Counted from the first letter of the stretch, positions 36,844 through 45,870 are shown. The stretch: 64,000 bases of DNA from Streptomyces sp. MMG1533 (GCF_001279775.1 NZ_LGDG01000260.1:1-64000), one strand, 5' to 3'. A program made the numbers and translations. Notes: generated by a model not told the origin, from the sequence alone.

Positions 36844-37467
36844 ATGGTAACCACCAGGACTTCCCGTCCGGTGTCCCGGGTGCCGGCCCTCAGTGCGCCG
36901 CCCCGGCGGGCCGGTGTGCTGATCGCGCTGCTCGGCTCGCTGTCCGCCGCAGTGGCCCCGCTCGCCACCGATCATGCAGGTTTCCGGCTTTCCGGAGACG
37001 GGCCGCGCGCTGTGTGCGAGCGACTCGGCCGTGCAGTTGTTCCCGGCCGCCTGGCTCACACGCGCCCGACCGCCGCCACCGACGTGGCGTCGTGGCCCCT
37101 CGCCGAGGATCCCCGGGCCGCGGCCGAGGCCCGCGAACATGTCCGGCATCAACGGGCCGTCTGGGGCCTGGGCGACCTGGAGGCCACTACCGAGCTCGTC
37201 GTGAGCGAGCTGGTCGGCAACGCGGTCCGGCACGCCAAGGGACCCCTGCGGCTGCGCCTGCTCCGCAGCCGGTCGCTCATCTGCGAGGTGTACGACGGCA
37301 GCCTGACGACCCCGCGCATCCGGCGTGCCGCGTACATGGACGAGGGAGGAAGAGGGCTGTATCTGGTTGCCGCGCTCTGCCGCCGCTGGGGCGCCCGCTA
37401 CCTGGAGGAGGGCAAATGCCTGTGGGCCGAGCAGGAGCTGGAACCCGCGGGACGGGAGCGGGACTGA
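36844..37467 (+). pseudogene. Chimera: MFS 5' end joined to RsbU-type ATPase C-terminus
   Basis: The 207-residue frame starts like a Bcr/CflA-type MFS pump (RRAGVLIALLGSLSAAVAPLATD). One extra C near 36973 shifts the remaining MFS homology (SGFPETGRALCASDSAVQL) into the next frame, where it stops at about 37040. Back in the first frame, residues about 75-205 are the end of a SpoIIE/RsbU-type protein: RPTAATDVASW linker and HATPase domain with ELVVSELVGNAVRHA and DEGGRGLYLVAALCRRWG. The two halves come from unrelated genes. The ATPase part may still be translated, but it lacks its phosphatase module. Confidence 0.65.
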
Positions 37468-37584
37468 GAGGAGGGACGGTGCCTGTCGCCGTCCGCCGGG
37501 GCCGCACGGCGGCCGGGCCGGCCGGGAAGTCCGCAGGTGTGCGGCGAGGGGACATCCCGTCGTGGCGCCGGCCCGGCCGCCTGT

Positions 37585-37618
37585 CCGCGGGAGGCAGGGG
37601 CAGGGGGGCCTCCCGCGG
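37585..37618. terminator. Hairpin terminator between convergent units
   Basis: CCGCGGGAGGC (37585-37595) and GCCTCCCGCGG (37608-37618) form an 11-bp perfect stem, followed by GGTTT on the plus strand. A second 7-bp stem (GGGCGGG/CCCGCCC, 37627-37644) abuts the stop codon of the aldehyde dehydrogenase on the minus strand. Together they separate the two converging units. Confidence 0.6.
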
Positions 37619-37645
37619 GGTTTCAGGGGCGGGCGTTCCCGCCCG

Positions 37646-39220
37646 TCACCGCTCCTGCGGCGTGCGGCCGCCGAGCGCCGCCAGCATGCGCGGGCTGCCC
37701 TGGACCGCGGTGCGCTGCATGTGGTGCAGGACGCCGCGGATGCCGCCCATCTCCTCGCCGCCGCCGGCCCGTCCGGGACCACCGTGGATCAGGGCGGGCA
37801 GCGGGGAGCCGTGGCCGGTGGACGCCTTGGCGGACTCGGTGTCCAGGACCAGGAGCCTGCCGTGCCAGGGCGCGACTCCCAGCACCACCTCGCGGGCGAA
37901 GGCCGGGTCGCCGGTGACGACGGACCCCGCGAGGCTGCCCCGTCCCAGGGAGGCCAGGAAGGCCACGTGCTCCGGTGACGTGTAGGGGATGAGCGTGCTG
38001 ACCGGGCCGAACGCCTCCACCTCGTGCGGTGCGGAGGCGCCCGGATCGTCACAGTGCAGCAGCAACGGGGAGAGGAACGCGCCCCGTTCGGCGTCGGCAC
38101 CCCGGACGTCGACCCGGTCTGGGTGTCCGAAGACGAGGCGCGCGGAGTCGAGGAGCGTCTTCACGCAGCGGCGTACCTCGTCGCGCTGGGCGAGCCCGGC
38201 CAGGGCGCCCATGCGCACCGCGGGGTCGGACGGCGCCCCCACGACCACCTCCGCCAGCCGGGCGGCGGCGGCCTCCCCGACCGCCTCCATCAGTTCGGCG
38301 GGCACGAACGCGCGGCGGATGGCGGTGCACTTCTGCCCCGCCTTCACGGTCATCTCCATCACCAACTGGTCGACGTACAGGTCGAATTCGGGGATGCCGG
38401 GGGTGGCGTCCGGGCCGAGCACCGAGCAGTTCACCGAGTCCGCCTCGGCGTTGAAGCGCACCGACTGCCGTACGACCGCCGGGTGGGTGCGCAGCCGTTC
38501 GGCCGTGGCCGCCGAACCGGTGAACGACACCAGGTCCTGTTCGGTGAGGTGGTCGAGCAGGTCGCCGGCGCCGCCGCAGACGTACTGCAGGCTGCCGGGC
38601 GGCAGCAGTCCTGACTCCAGGATCAGCTCGATCAGCCGACCGGTCAGCACGCAGGTCGGGGTGGCGGGCTTGACCAGGCTGGGCACGCCCGCCAGCAGGG
38701 CCGGGGCCAGCTTCTCCAGCGGGGCCCACACCGGGAAGTTGTACGCGTTGATCTGTACCGCCGCGCCCCGCAGCGGAGTGCAGACGTGCCCGCCGAGGAA
38801 GCTGCCGTCCCGGCTCAGGGACTCCTGCGGACCTTCCGCGTGGACCAGGCGCTCGTCCCCGCCGGGCAGTTCACGCAGACCCAGGTCGGCGTAGTGGCGC
38901 AGCACCCTGATGCCGCCGTCGATGTCGTACTTCGAGTCGTACAGCGTCGCGCCCGTCCGGGCGGAGAGCGCGTACAGCTCCTCGCGGTGTCCACGAAGGT
39001 GGGTGGCGAGGTCCGCGAGCAGTGCGGCCCGCTGGTGGAAGGTGAGCGCGCGAAGCGCCGGCCCGCCGACGGTGCGCGCGTGGTGGAGAGCCCCCGCCAT
39101 GTCGATGCCTGCGGACGAGGCGCGGGCGATCTCCTCGCCGGTGACCGCGTCGTACACCGGTGTGCCGTCCCCGGTCGGGGTGTACCACCGGTCCTGTACA
39201 TAGCTCGGCAGCAGTCTCAT
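37646..39220 (-). CDS. PaaZ/PaaN-like aldehyde dehydrogenase
   Basis: Protein of 524 residues matching the aldehyde dehydrogenase half of phenylacetate-degradation PaaZ (RLLPSYVQDRWYTP, INAYNFPVWAPLEKLAPALL, FTGSAATAERLR, AGQKCTAIRRAFVP with the catalytic Cys). The MaoC-like hydratase domain of full PaaZ (about 680 residues) is absent, as in some ring-cleaving PaaN and BoxD-type enzymes that oxidise a CoA-bound or ring-opened semialdehyde. It overlaps the VOC dioxygenase by four bases, so the pair is translationally coupled and probably acts in sequence. Confidence 0.85.
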   Translation of the reverse strand: MRLLPSYVQDRWYTPTGDGTPVYDAVTGEEIARASSAGIDMAGALHHARTVGGPALRALTFHQRAALLADLATHLRGHREELYALSARTGATLYDSKYDIDGGIRVLRHYADLGLRELPGGDERLVHAEGPQESLSRDGSFLGGHVCTPLRGAAVQINAYNFPVWAPLEKLAPALLAGVPSLVKPATPTCVLTGRLIELILESGLLPPGSLQYVCGGAGDLLDHLTEQDLVSFTGSAATAERLRTHPAVVRQSVRFNAEADSVNCSVLGPDATPGIPEFDLYVDQLVMEMTVKAGQKCTAIRRAFVPAELMEAVGEAAAARLAEVVVGAPSDPAVRMGALAGLAQRDEVRRCVKTLLDSARLVFGHPDRVDVRGADAERGAFLSPLLLHCDDPGASAPHEVEAFGPVSTLIPYTSPEHVAFLASLGRGSLAGSVVTGDPAFAREVVLGVAPWHGRLLVLDTESAKASTGHGSPLPALIHGGPGRAGGGEEMGGIRGVLHHMQRTAVQGSPRMLAALGGRTPQER

Positions 39221-40119
39221 CGGGCCGTCCCTTCCGTTCCCGCGTACGCGTCGTCGCCGTCGTTGACGGCGTGATGGCCCCAGATGTCCGAGGTGTAGAC
39301 GCGGCTCACCCAGGTCGCGTCGTCCACCCGCCGTCCCTCGGCACCCACTTCGATGCCGAAGCCGGCGGGGGAGCGCATGTAGAAGGAGAACATCCAGTCG
39401 TTGGAGTGCCTGCCCAGCGTCGCCATGAGCGGGACCTTGTGGGCGCGGGCCCGGTCGTGGGCCCGGCCGACGGTGTCCATGTCCGAGACCTCGCACAGGA
39501 TGTGGTGTGTGCCTTCGCGCTTGCGCGACTCGACGAAGGCGATGCTGTGGTGGCGGGGGTTGCAGCCCATGAAGTAGAACGTCCCGCCCAGCGGCAGGTG
39601 CGTCACGTCGCTGAGCCGGAAGCCCATGACGTCCCGGTAGAAGTCGACCGCCTCCAGGGCGCGGGGCGACTTCAGGACCACGTGCCCCATCCCCTGGTCC
39701 CCGGTCACGAACGTCACGCCGAGCGGCGAGACGAAGGGGGCGGGCGACAGGTGGCGACCGGTGAACAGTTCGGTGCGTACCGCGCACGGTCCGTCGAACC
39801 ACACCATGCGGTCGACCTGCCGGTCGGCGCACTCCTCGGGGGAGCCCTCGTGGACCTCCACCCCGTGGGTGCGCAGCCGCAGTGCCATCTTCTCCAGGCC
39901 GCGCGGGTCGCACACCTCCCAGCCGATCCGGGTGACGCCTCCCGACTCGGCACTCTCGACGCAGAACCGGTACGGATGCTCGTCCAGCCGCAGCCGTCGC
40001 TCCTGCGGGGAGCCAGGCGGGCCGACGGGCATGGTGCCTATGACGTCGTTGGCGTAGGCGACCCAGCCGTCGGGGTCAGGGGTGCCGATGCCGAGGTAAC
40101 CCAGGCTGCGAATGCTCAC
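39217..40119 (-). CDS. Extradiol dioxygenase of the VOC superfamily
   Basis: Two-domain VOC protein of 300 residues. The likely iron ligands of the C-terminal domain are His in GMGHVVLK, His in THHILCEV and Glu in GFGIEVG, matching type I extradiol (2,3-dihydroxybiphenyl/catechol 2,3-) dioxygenases. It should cleave a catechol-type ring beside the hydroxyls to a semialdehyde or oxo acid, which the coupled aldehyde dehydrogenase could oxidise. GTG start with GGGAGG six bases upstream. The native catechol is not deducible. Confidence 0.87.
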   Translation of the reverse strand: MSIRSLGYLGIGTPDPDGWVAYANDVIGTMPVGPPGSPQERRLRLDEHPYRFCVESAESGGVTRIGWEVCDPRGLEKMALRLRTHGVEVHEGSPEECADRQVDRMVWFDGPCAVRTELFTGRHLSPAPFVSPLGVTFVTGDQGMGHVVLKSPRALEAVDFYRDVMGFRLSDVTHLPLGGTFYFMGCNPRHHSIAFVESRKREGTHHILCEVSDMDTVGRAHDRARAHKVPLMATLGRHSNDWMFSFYMRSPAGFGIEVGAEGRRVDDATWVSRVYTSDIWGHHAVNDGDDAYAGTEGTAR

Positions 40120-40210
40120 CGAGACCTCCCATGATCGTTGTGTGGCCTGCTCGGGGCGCGGGACGGTCCGGCCGCCGACCAGGTGATCGTTCGAGTTCTT
40201 ACTGTCAGAA

Positions 40211-40274
40211 GTCATACAGGTAACGGAGCAGAATTGTAAACCTGTTGACTATCAGTGTTCTATCTACTTATGGT
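40211..40274. promoter_or_regulatory. Overlapping divergent sigma-HrdB-like promoters
   Basis: On the plus strand, TTGACT (40245-40250) and TATGGT (40269-40274) are 18 bp apart and precede the CMD gene. On the minus strand, TTTACA (40240-40235) and TATGAC (40216-40211) are also 18 bp apart and precede the dioxygenase. The region is AT-rich for this genome; the two -35 elements are back to back, a good target for the MarR protein encoded nearby. Confidence 0.6.
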
Positions 40275-40317
40275 CTGCGGCGTGAACCAAAGCCGGTCAC
40301 TCGCGAAGGGCCATGCC

Positions 40318-40902
40318 ATGCCTGTAACTGAGCCGCGTCTGCCTCCGGTCGAGGAGAAGGACATACCGGACAAGGCCCTGGAAGCTCTGCGGCCGTACCG
40401 CAACGGCGACGGCGACATCTACGCCATCTGGGCGACCCTGGCCGCCCACCCGGACGCGCTGCGCCGCTTCCTGGTCTTCGGCAACCACGTCCTGGGCAAG
40501 AACACCCTGCCCGCGAGGTCCCGCGAGCTGGTGATCCTGCGGATCGCCTGGCTCGCCCAGGCCGAGTACGAGTGGTTGCAGCACGTCCGTATCGCCCGCC
40601 GGGCCGGGGTGTCCGACGACGAGATCGGCGCCCTCGGCCGACCCGGCGACGCCGGATTCGGCGGTGCCGAGCGCGCCCTGCTCGCGGCGACCGACCAGTT
40701 GTTCAGGGGAGCCGATCTGGACGACGCGGTGTGGCAGGGGCTGCGCGAGCACCTCACCACCGAGCAGCTCATCGATCTCGTCTACACGGTCGGCCAGTAC
40801 CAGACCGTGGCCATGGCGATCAACGTCTTCCGTATCCAGCCCGAACCGGACATCGCCGCGCTGCGCGAGGAATTCCCGCTGCCCGCGCCGACGGTGTCCT
40901 GA
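40318..40902 (+). CDS. Carboxymuconolactone decarboxylase/AhpD-family protein
   Basis: Protein of 194 residues with the helical AhpD/CMD fold (LPARSRELVILRIAWLAQAE, EYEWLQHVRIARRAGV, QLIDLVYTVGQYQTVAMAIN). The E-x3-H pattern is that of decarboxylase-type rather than thiol peroxidase members, since the AhpD CxxC is absent. First gene of the rightward catabolic unit. Start ATG 40318, with AAGGG seven bases upstream. Confidence 0.85.
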   Translation: MPVTEPRLPPVEEKDIPDKALEALRPYRNGDGDIYAIWATLAAHPDALRRFLVFGNHVLGKNTLPARSRELVILRIAWLAQAEYEWLQHVRIARRAGVSDDEIGALGRPGDAGFGGAERALLAATDQLFRGADLDDAVWQGLREHLTTEQLIDLVYTVGQYQTVAMAINVFRIQPEPDIAALREEFPLPAPTVS

Positions 40903-40931
40903 CCACCCCGACCGTCCCAGGAGGAACGACC

Positions 40932-41780
40932 ATGCAGCTTGCCAATCTCGCCGGCCGCGCCACCATCATCGTCGGCGACCGCGCCCTCGATGTGGAGAAG
41001 GCCAGCAACGGGGCGCTCGGCCCCGACCCTGCCGTGCTGTACGACCTGGCCAACCACGCCGAACTGCGCCGCCTCGCGGAGGCGGCGACCGACGCCGATC
41101 TGATCCAGTACGACGAGAAGCAGCTCGGCCCGGTCTCGCCGCGCGCCGGGAAGATCCTGGGGGTGGCGCTCAACTACCGGGGCCACGCCGAGGAGTCGGG
41201 CATGCCGATCCCCGAACAGCCCGGTATCTTCGCCAAGTTCACCAGCTCGCTGACCGGCCCGTACGCCCCGGTCGTCGTGCCCGTGGGCATCGACAAGGTC
41301 GACTTCGAGGCCGAGGTCGTGGTGGTGATCGGGCGGACGATGCGCGCGGTGGAACCGGCGGACGTCTGGCAGGGCATCGCGGGCGTGGCCGCCGGGCAGG
41401 ACGTCACCGACCGCAAGGAGCAGTGGCGCAAGCCGCTGAACCAGTTCACCTTCGCCAAGTCCTATGACACCTTCAGCCCGTGCGGGCCGCTGATGTCGAC
41501 CGTCGACGAGTTCGACGACCCGGACGACATCGAGGTCGTGGGCTGGGTCGACGACCTGGAGGTCCAGCGTGGCCGCACCTGCGACCTGATCTTCAGCGTC
41601 CCCGAACTGGTCTCCTGGCTGTCGCGGTACGTGACCCTGGAGCCGGGCGACCTGGTCTTCACCGGCACCCCGGCCGGCTGCGGGGTCCGGCGCACGCCGA
41701 GGCTCTACCTGGAGCCCGGGATGACGCTGACGACCCAGGTCGCGGGGGTCGGTACGATGCGCAATCCGATCAGCCGCTGA
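40932..41780 (+). CDS. Fumarylacetoacetate hydrolase-family enzyme
   Basis: Protein of 282 residues of the FAH superfamily: ILGVALNYRGHAEESG, then KFTSSLTGP, the metal-binding DFEAEVVVVIGR and CPVG-like region, and PGDLVFTGTPAGCGV. These enzymes hydrolyse or decarboxylate ring-cleavage products such as 2-hydroxymuconate derivatives, oxaloacetate or fumarylpyruvate, using Mg2+. Directly downstream of the CMD gene with GGAGGAA before the ATG. Confidence 0.9.
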   Translation: MQLANLAGRATIIVGDRALDVEKASNGALGPDPAVLYDLANHAELRRLAEAATDADLIQYDEKQLGPVSPRAGKILGVALNYRGHAEESGMPIPEQPGIFAKFTSSLTGPYAPVVVPVGIDKVDFEAEVVVVIGRTMRAVEPADVWQGIAGVAAGQDVTDRKEQWRKPLNQFTFAKSYDTFSPCGPLMSTVDEFDDPDDIEVVGWVDDLEVQRGRTCDLIFSVPELVSWLSRYVTLEPGDLVFTGTPAGCGVRRTPRLYLEPGMTLTTQVAGVGTMRNPISR

Positions 41781-41826
41781 TACTGCCGGGCGCTGTCCGC
41801 GCCACCTCCTGAAGGGAGCCCCGTCC

Positions 41827-42354
41827 GTGCCGGATGTCCCCGGTGACCCCGTCGTTCATCCGCGCTCCCGTGAGTTCGCCGCCAAGGTGCGGGCACACCA
41901 CAAGGAGTTGGGGCACACCGAGCGCCAGATCCGCGGAGTCGAAGTGGTCACCCACCTCACCCGGCTGGTCGCCCGTCTGGTCCAGGACTTCGAAGGTGCC
42001 GTACACCGGCCGCTGGGGATGACCTGGGCCGGGTTCCGGATCATGAACACGCTGTGGATCTTCGGCGATCTGGAGCAGCGGGAGATCGCCCGCATCTCGG
42101 GCACATCCCGGGCGAGCGTCTCAAGTGCCCTCAACACCCTTGAGGAGCGCGGGCTCGTCGAGCGGCGGCGCGAGCGCGACGACCGCCGGGTCGTCCGGGT
42201 CTCGCTGACATCGGCCGGTCTGGACCTGCTGCACCAGGCGATCGAGGGGCAGACCGCCCGGGAGCACGCCTGGATGGCCGTCCTCGACGACGAAGAGGTC
42301 TCCCGACTGGTGATCCTGCTCGACAGGATGGTCAACCAGGAGCGCCCCGTCTAG
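41827..42354 (+). CDS. MarR-family regulator of the catabolic cluster
   Basis: Winged-helix protein of 175 residues (ARISGTSRASVSSALNTLEERGLVERRRERDDRRVV). It follows the FAH gene by 46 bp and may autoregulate the cluster by sensing the aromatic substrate or its CoA ester, as many catabolic MarR proteins do. GTG start with GAAGGGAG upstream. Confidence 0.88.
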   Translation: MPDVPGDPVVHPRSREFAAKVRAHHKELGHTERQIRGVEVVTHLTRLVARLVQDFEGAVHRPLGMTWAGFRIMNTLWIFGDLEQREIARISGTSRASVSSALNTLEERGLVERRRERDDRRVVRVSLTSAGLDLLHQAIEGQTAREHAWMAVLDDEEVSRLVILLDRMVNQERPV

Positions 42355-42603
42355 GACCCGTCGTTCCCCGGAAGTTCCAGAGTCACGGCGCTCGCATTTC
42401 CCGCTGTCCCAGGGCCGGCGAGTCGGCCCCCCTCCCGGCATCCCGGGCAGCAGGTCACATCGTCAACAGCCCGAGCAGTACGGCGTCTCAAGGGCCGCCC
42501 CTGCCCGCCTGTCCGGTCCGGAGCCCACGAGGCGTGTGCCGCAGCCCGGCCCGCCCGATCTCCGGCGCCCCACCTCGCACCTCCCCTTCCGAGGAGCCGC
42601 ACC

Positions 42604-43143
42604 ATGCCACGGAGAATCGTCACCGGCCCGACGGCGGACGGCAAAGCCGCCGTCGTCGAGGACGGACGACCGCCCCGCACCCACGCACTCCAGCACACCC
42701 CGGGCTTCGTCTCGTCACTCGTCTGGGCCACCCCCGCCCAGCCCACCGTGCCCTTCGACGGCACCGACCCGACGCCCGCCGTCACCTCGTACGTCCCCGA
42801 GCCCGGCGCCACCCGCGTGATCCACCTGGTCATCCCGCCGGACACGGTCTACGCGAGCGAGGACCACGACCCGGCCGCGGCCGTCGCCGAACGCCTGCGC
42901 ACCAGCCCCGGCCTGGCCGAACTGTTCGAGCCGGACCACCCCGGCATGCACACCACCGACACCGTCGACTACGGCGTCCTCCTCCAGGGAGAGATCGTCC
43001 TCGAACTCGACGACGGCAACGAGGTCACCCTCGCCCCGGGCGACGTCGTCGTGCAGAACGGCACCCGGCACGCCTGGCGCAACCGCTCCACCTCACCCGC
43101 AACCCTGCTCTTCGTTCTCATCGGTGCCCGGAGGAACTCCTGA
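42604..43143 (+). CDS. Cupin-domain protein
   Basis: Protein of 179 residues. The cupin barrel lies in the C-terminal half (TVDYGVLLQGEIVLELDDGN then LAPGDVVVQNGTRHAWRNRS). Of the usual metal ligands only the His/Glu-like positions GTRHAW are clear, so metal binding is uncertain. It overlaps the acyl-CoA dehydrogenase by one base. Similar small cupins occur in aromatic catabolic operons with unproven roles. Confidence 0.82.
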   Translation: MPRRIVTGPTADGKAAVVEDGRPPRTHALQHTPGFVSSLVWATPAQPTVPFDGTDPTPAVTSYVPEPGATRVIHLVIPPDTVYASEDHDPAAAVAERLRTSPGLAELFEPDHPGMHTTDTVDYGVLLQGEIVLELDDGNEVTLAPGDVVVQNGTRHAWRNRSTSPATLLFVLIGARRNS

Positions 43144-44312
43144 TGCCCCACCTCAACCCCGTCGACGCCCTCGACCTGGACAGTGAACTCGACGGCGACG
43201 AACGCCTCATCCGTGACACCGTCGCCGCCTTCGTCCGTGACCGCGTGAGTGACCACGTGGTCGGCTGGTTCGAGTCGGGCACCTTCCCGACTGATGAACT
43301 CGCTCCTGAAATTGGCAAGTTGGGCTTGCTCGGCATGCACCTGGACGGCTATGGCTGCGCGGGCGCGAGTGCCGCCGCCTACGGTGTCGCCTGCCGCGAA
43401 CTGGAAGCCGCCGACAGCGGACTGCGCAGTTTCGTGTCCGTGCAGGGTTCCCTCGTGATGTTCCCGATCCACCGTTACGGCTCGGAGGAACAGAAGCAGG
43501 AGTGGCTGCCCAGGCTCGCCTCCGGTGAGGCGGTCGGCTGCTTCGGGCTCACCGAACCCGACCAGGGATCCGACCCCGGCGGCATGCGCACCGTCGCCAA
43601 GCGCGACGGTGACGACTGGATCCTCAACGGCACCAAGATGTGGATCACCAACGGCTCGATCGCCGACGTGGCCGTCGTCTGGGCCCGCGCCGAGGACGGC
43701 ATCCGCGGCTTCCTCGTCCCCAAGGGCACCCCCGGCTTCACGACGAGCGAGATCCACAGCAAGCTGTCGCTGCGCGCGTCCGTCACCGCCGAACTGCACC
43801 TGGAGGACGTGCGGTTGCCGTCCTCGGCAGTCCTCCCGGGCGTCACCGGGCTGCGCGGGCCGCTGTCCTGCCTGTCCGAAGCGCGCTTCGGCATCCTGTG
43901 CGGTGTCGTCGGCGCGGCCCGCACCTGCTACCTGTCGGCCCTGGACTACTCCACCACCCGCGAGCAGTTCGGGCGGCCCCTGGGCGGCTTCCAGCTCACC
44001 CAGCGAAAGCTCGCCGGAATGCAGGTCGGCCTCGTGCACTCCCAGTTGCTCGCCCTACGCCTGAGCAAGCTCAAGGACGCCGGTCAGCTGCGCCCCGAGC
44101 ACGTCAGCCTGGGCAAGCTCGCCAACGTCCGCGCCGCCCTCGACATCGCGCGCGACGCCCGCACCATCCTCGGCGCCAACGGCATCACCACCGAGTACCC
44201 GGTGCTGCGGCACGCCAACAACCTGGAGACGGTGCTCACCTACGAGGGCACCGAGGAGATCCACACCCTGGTCGTCGGCGAGTCCGTCACCGGCCTCGCC
44301 GCATACCGCTGA
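43143..44312 (+). CDS. Glutaryl-CoA dehydrogenase-like acyl-CoA dehydrogenase
   Basis: Flavoenzyme of 389 residues. The whole sequence follows glutaryl-CoA dehydrogenase: DSGLRSFVSVQGSLVMFPI, CFGLTEPDQGSDPGGM, KMWITNGSIADVAVVWAR, LSEARFGILCGVVGAA and the catalytic Glu in TYEGTEEIH. The family oxidatively decarboxylates glutaryl-CoA to crotonyl-CoA; some members act on related dicarboxylyl-CoAs. A hydroxyacyl-CoA dehydrogenase downstream would act on later intermediates. Confidence 0.88.
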   Translation: MPHLNPVDALDLDSELDGDERLIRDTVAAFVRDRVSDHVVGWFESGTFPTDELAPEIGKLGLLGMHLDGYGCAGASAAAYGVACRELEAADSGLRSFVSVQGSLVMFPIHRYGSEEQKQEWLPRLASGEAVGCFGLTEPDQGSDPGGMRTVAKRDGDDWILNGTKMWITNGSIADVAVVWARAEDGIRGFLVPKGTPGFTTSEIHSKLSLRASVTAELHLEDVRLPSSAVLPGVTGLRGPLSCLSEARFGILCGVVGAARTCYLSALDYSTTREQFGRPLGGFQLTQRKLAGMQVGLVHSQLLALRLSKLKDAGQLRPEHVSLGKLANVRAALDIARDARTILGANGITTEYPVLRHANNLETVLTYEGTEEIHTLVVGESVTGLAAYR

Positions 44313-44695
44313 CCGGGCGGTCGTGAGACCGGGCCCGCGCGGCGCGGCGCAGGACCACCGTCACCGGGGTCGGCGGGACGACCCCGGTACGGCGGAAGAC
44401 GCATCGTCGCCCGGCCCCTCACGAGCCCGTACGCGTAAGAACCCGCCCGTGGTCCTGACGTCCGGTGAGACGCAGACGCGCTTGCCGCCCGCACCTCACG
44501 CCACGCGGCCGGGTTCGCCCACTCTCACGCGCCCTTGGCACAGCGTTGACGGCCCCTCGCCGTCACCTGGCCCCAGGGGCCGCCCGTGGAGCCACCGGAA
44601 GACCGCGGCGGCAGCGGCCGACAGCACCCCCAGTACCCACCCAGTGCTCGGCCCTGCCGTACCCGGAGACAACTCCGCCCTCTTGAGGAGAGGCC
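44313..44695. other. Intergenic stretch with terminator
   Basis: 383 bp between the acyl-CoA dehydrogenase and the alcohol dehydrogenase-like gene. A terminator-like hairpin lies near its start; the rest has no supported gene. Confidence 0.55.
44363..44388 (+). terminator. Hairpin terminator after acyl-CoA dehydrogenase
   Basis: ACCGGGGTCG and CGACCCCGGT form a perfect 10-bp stem around GCGGGA, 51 bp past the stop codon. No U tract, as is common in this genus. Confidence 0.65.
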
Positions 44696-45814
44696 ATGAC
44701 CTCGACCATGCGCGCAGCGCGAATGCACAACGTCGGCGAGCCGATGAAGATCGAGCGGATTCCCGTACCGGCGCCCGGCCCCGGCGACGTCCGGGTGGCC
44801 GTGCACGCCGTGAACATCGTACCCAACCTGGCCAACATCCTGAGCAACTGGACGACTTGGTTCCCGCTCAACCCCCTGCCCTCCCTCCCTGCCGTGTTCG
44901 GGCTCGACCCCGCCGGCGTCGTCGAGGAGGTCGGCGACGGGGTCGAGGGCGTCGAGGTCGGCGACCGCGTGTACGTCAACCCGGGTCGCACGTGCGGCGC
45001 GTGCCGCGCCTGCCGCAACGGCAGGATCGTGCACTGCGCGAGCTACGCCTTCGCCGGCTACTTCGGTTTCTCGGCCACCTCGGTCCGGCTGCTCGACCGC
45101 TACCAAGGCGGCCTCGCGGAGAAGATGATCGCGCCCGCTTCGTCGCTCGTCCGTATCCCCGACTCCCTGTCCTTCGAGGCTGCAGCCCGCTTCGGCTACC
45201 TGGGCACCATGTACTCGGCGCTCCGCAAGGCCGCCGCCGGCCCCGGGCGCAGCGTCCTGGTCAACGGCATCACCGGCACCCTCGGCATCGCCGCGGCCCT
45301 GCTGGCCCCGGCCATGGGCATCACGACGCTGTACGGCACCGGCCGCGACCGCGAACTGCTCGCGGAGATCGACAAGCTCGCCCCGGGACAGGTGCGCCTG
45401 CACTCCCTGCACGACGGTCCGGTGGACGAGTGGATCGCAGCGGAGACCGGCGGTGCCGGGGTGGACGCCTTCGTCGACGCCCTCGGGCCGGGCGCACCCC
45501 ACGAAACCCTTCAGCAGGGTGTGCGTGCGCTGGCCCGCGGAGGCATCGCCGTCAACATCGGCGCGGTCGCCGGGGAGGTGCCCCTCGACCTGCACCGAAT
45601 GATGGACATGGACCAGGTCGTCCGCGGATCCGTCTGGTTCACGCCCGGCGAGGGGCAGGACATGGCCGACATGGTCGCGTCGGGCCTGCTCGACCTCTCG
45701 CCCCTGCGCCACCACGTCTACCCGCTCGACGAGGTGAACGCCGCGATCAACAACGTGGGTTCCCGCCACGGAGGGTTCAGCAACTTCGTCATCTCACCCG
45801 CCTCCGGGCGCTGA
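44696..45814 (+). CDS. Medium-chain dehydrogenase/reductase lacking usual catalytic zinc site
   Basis: Protein of 372 residues of the zinc alcohol dehydrogenase superfamily. The structural zinc cysteines are present (CGACRACRNGRIVHC) but where the catalytic GxCHTD motif should be the sequence reads NIVPNLANIL, so the catalytic zinc Cys is missing. A nucleotide-binding region (VLVNGITGTLGIAAALLA) follows. It may be a zinc-independent reductase or act on a CoA-bound ring intermediate. GAGGAGAGG precedes the ATG. Confidence 0.8.
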   Translation: MTSTMRAARMHNVGEPMKIERIPVPAPGPGDVRVAVHAVNIVPNLANILSNWTTWFPLNPLPSLPAVFGLDPAGVVEEVGDGVEGVEVGDRVYVNPGRTCGACRACRNGRIVHCASYAFAGYFGFSATSVRLLDRYQGGLAEKMIAPASSLVRIPDSLSFEAAARFGYLGTMYSALRKAAAGPGRSVLVNGITGTLGIAAALLAPAMGITTLYGTGRDRELLAEIDKLAPGQVRLHSLHDGPVDEWIAAETGGAGVDAFVDALGPGAPHETLQQGVRALARGGIAVNIGAVAGEVPLDLHRMMDMDQVVRGSVWFTPGEGQDMADMVASGLLDLSPLRHHVYPLDEVNAAINNVGSRHGGFSNFVISPASGR

Positions 45815-45821
45815 CAGCTCG

Positions 45822-45870
45822 ACCGCCACCCCCTTACCGACAGGTACCGCCACCCCCCTCACCGACAGGT
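45822..45870. repeat. 24/25-bp imperfect tandem duplication
   Basis: ACCGCCACCCCC followed by ACCGACAGGT occurs twice back to back (45822-45845 and 45846-45870), differing by a short C/T change. It lies 33-81 bp before the transporter start. Confidence 0.8.

Noticed and set aside
37585..37644. Two hairpins considered as an operator
   Set aside because: Their position between converging 3' ends fits terminators better.
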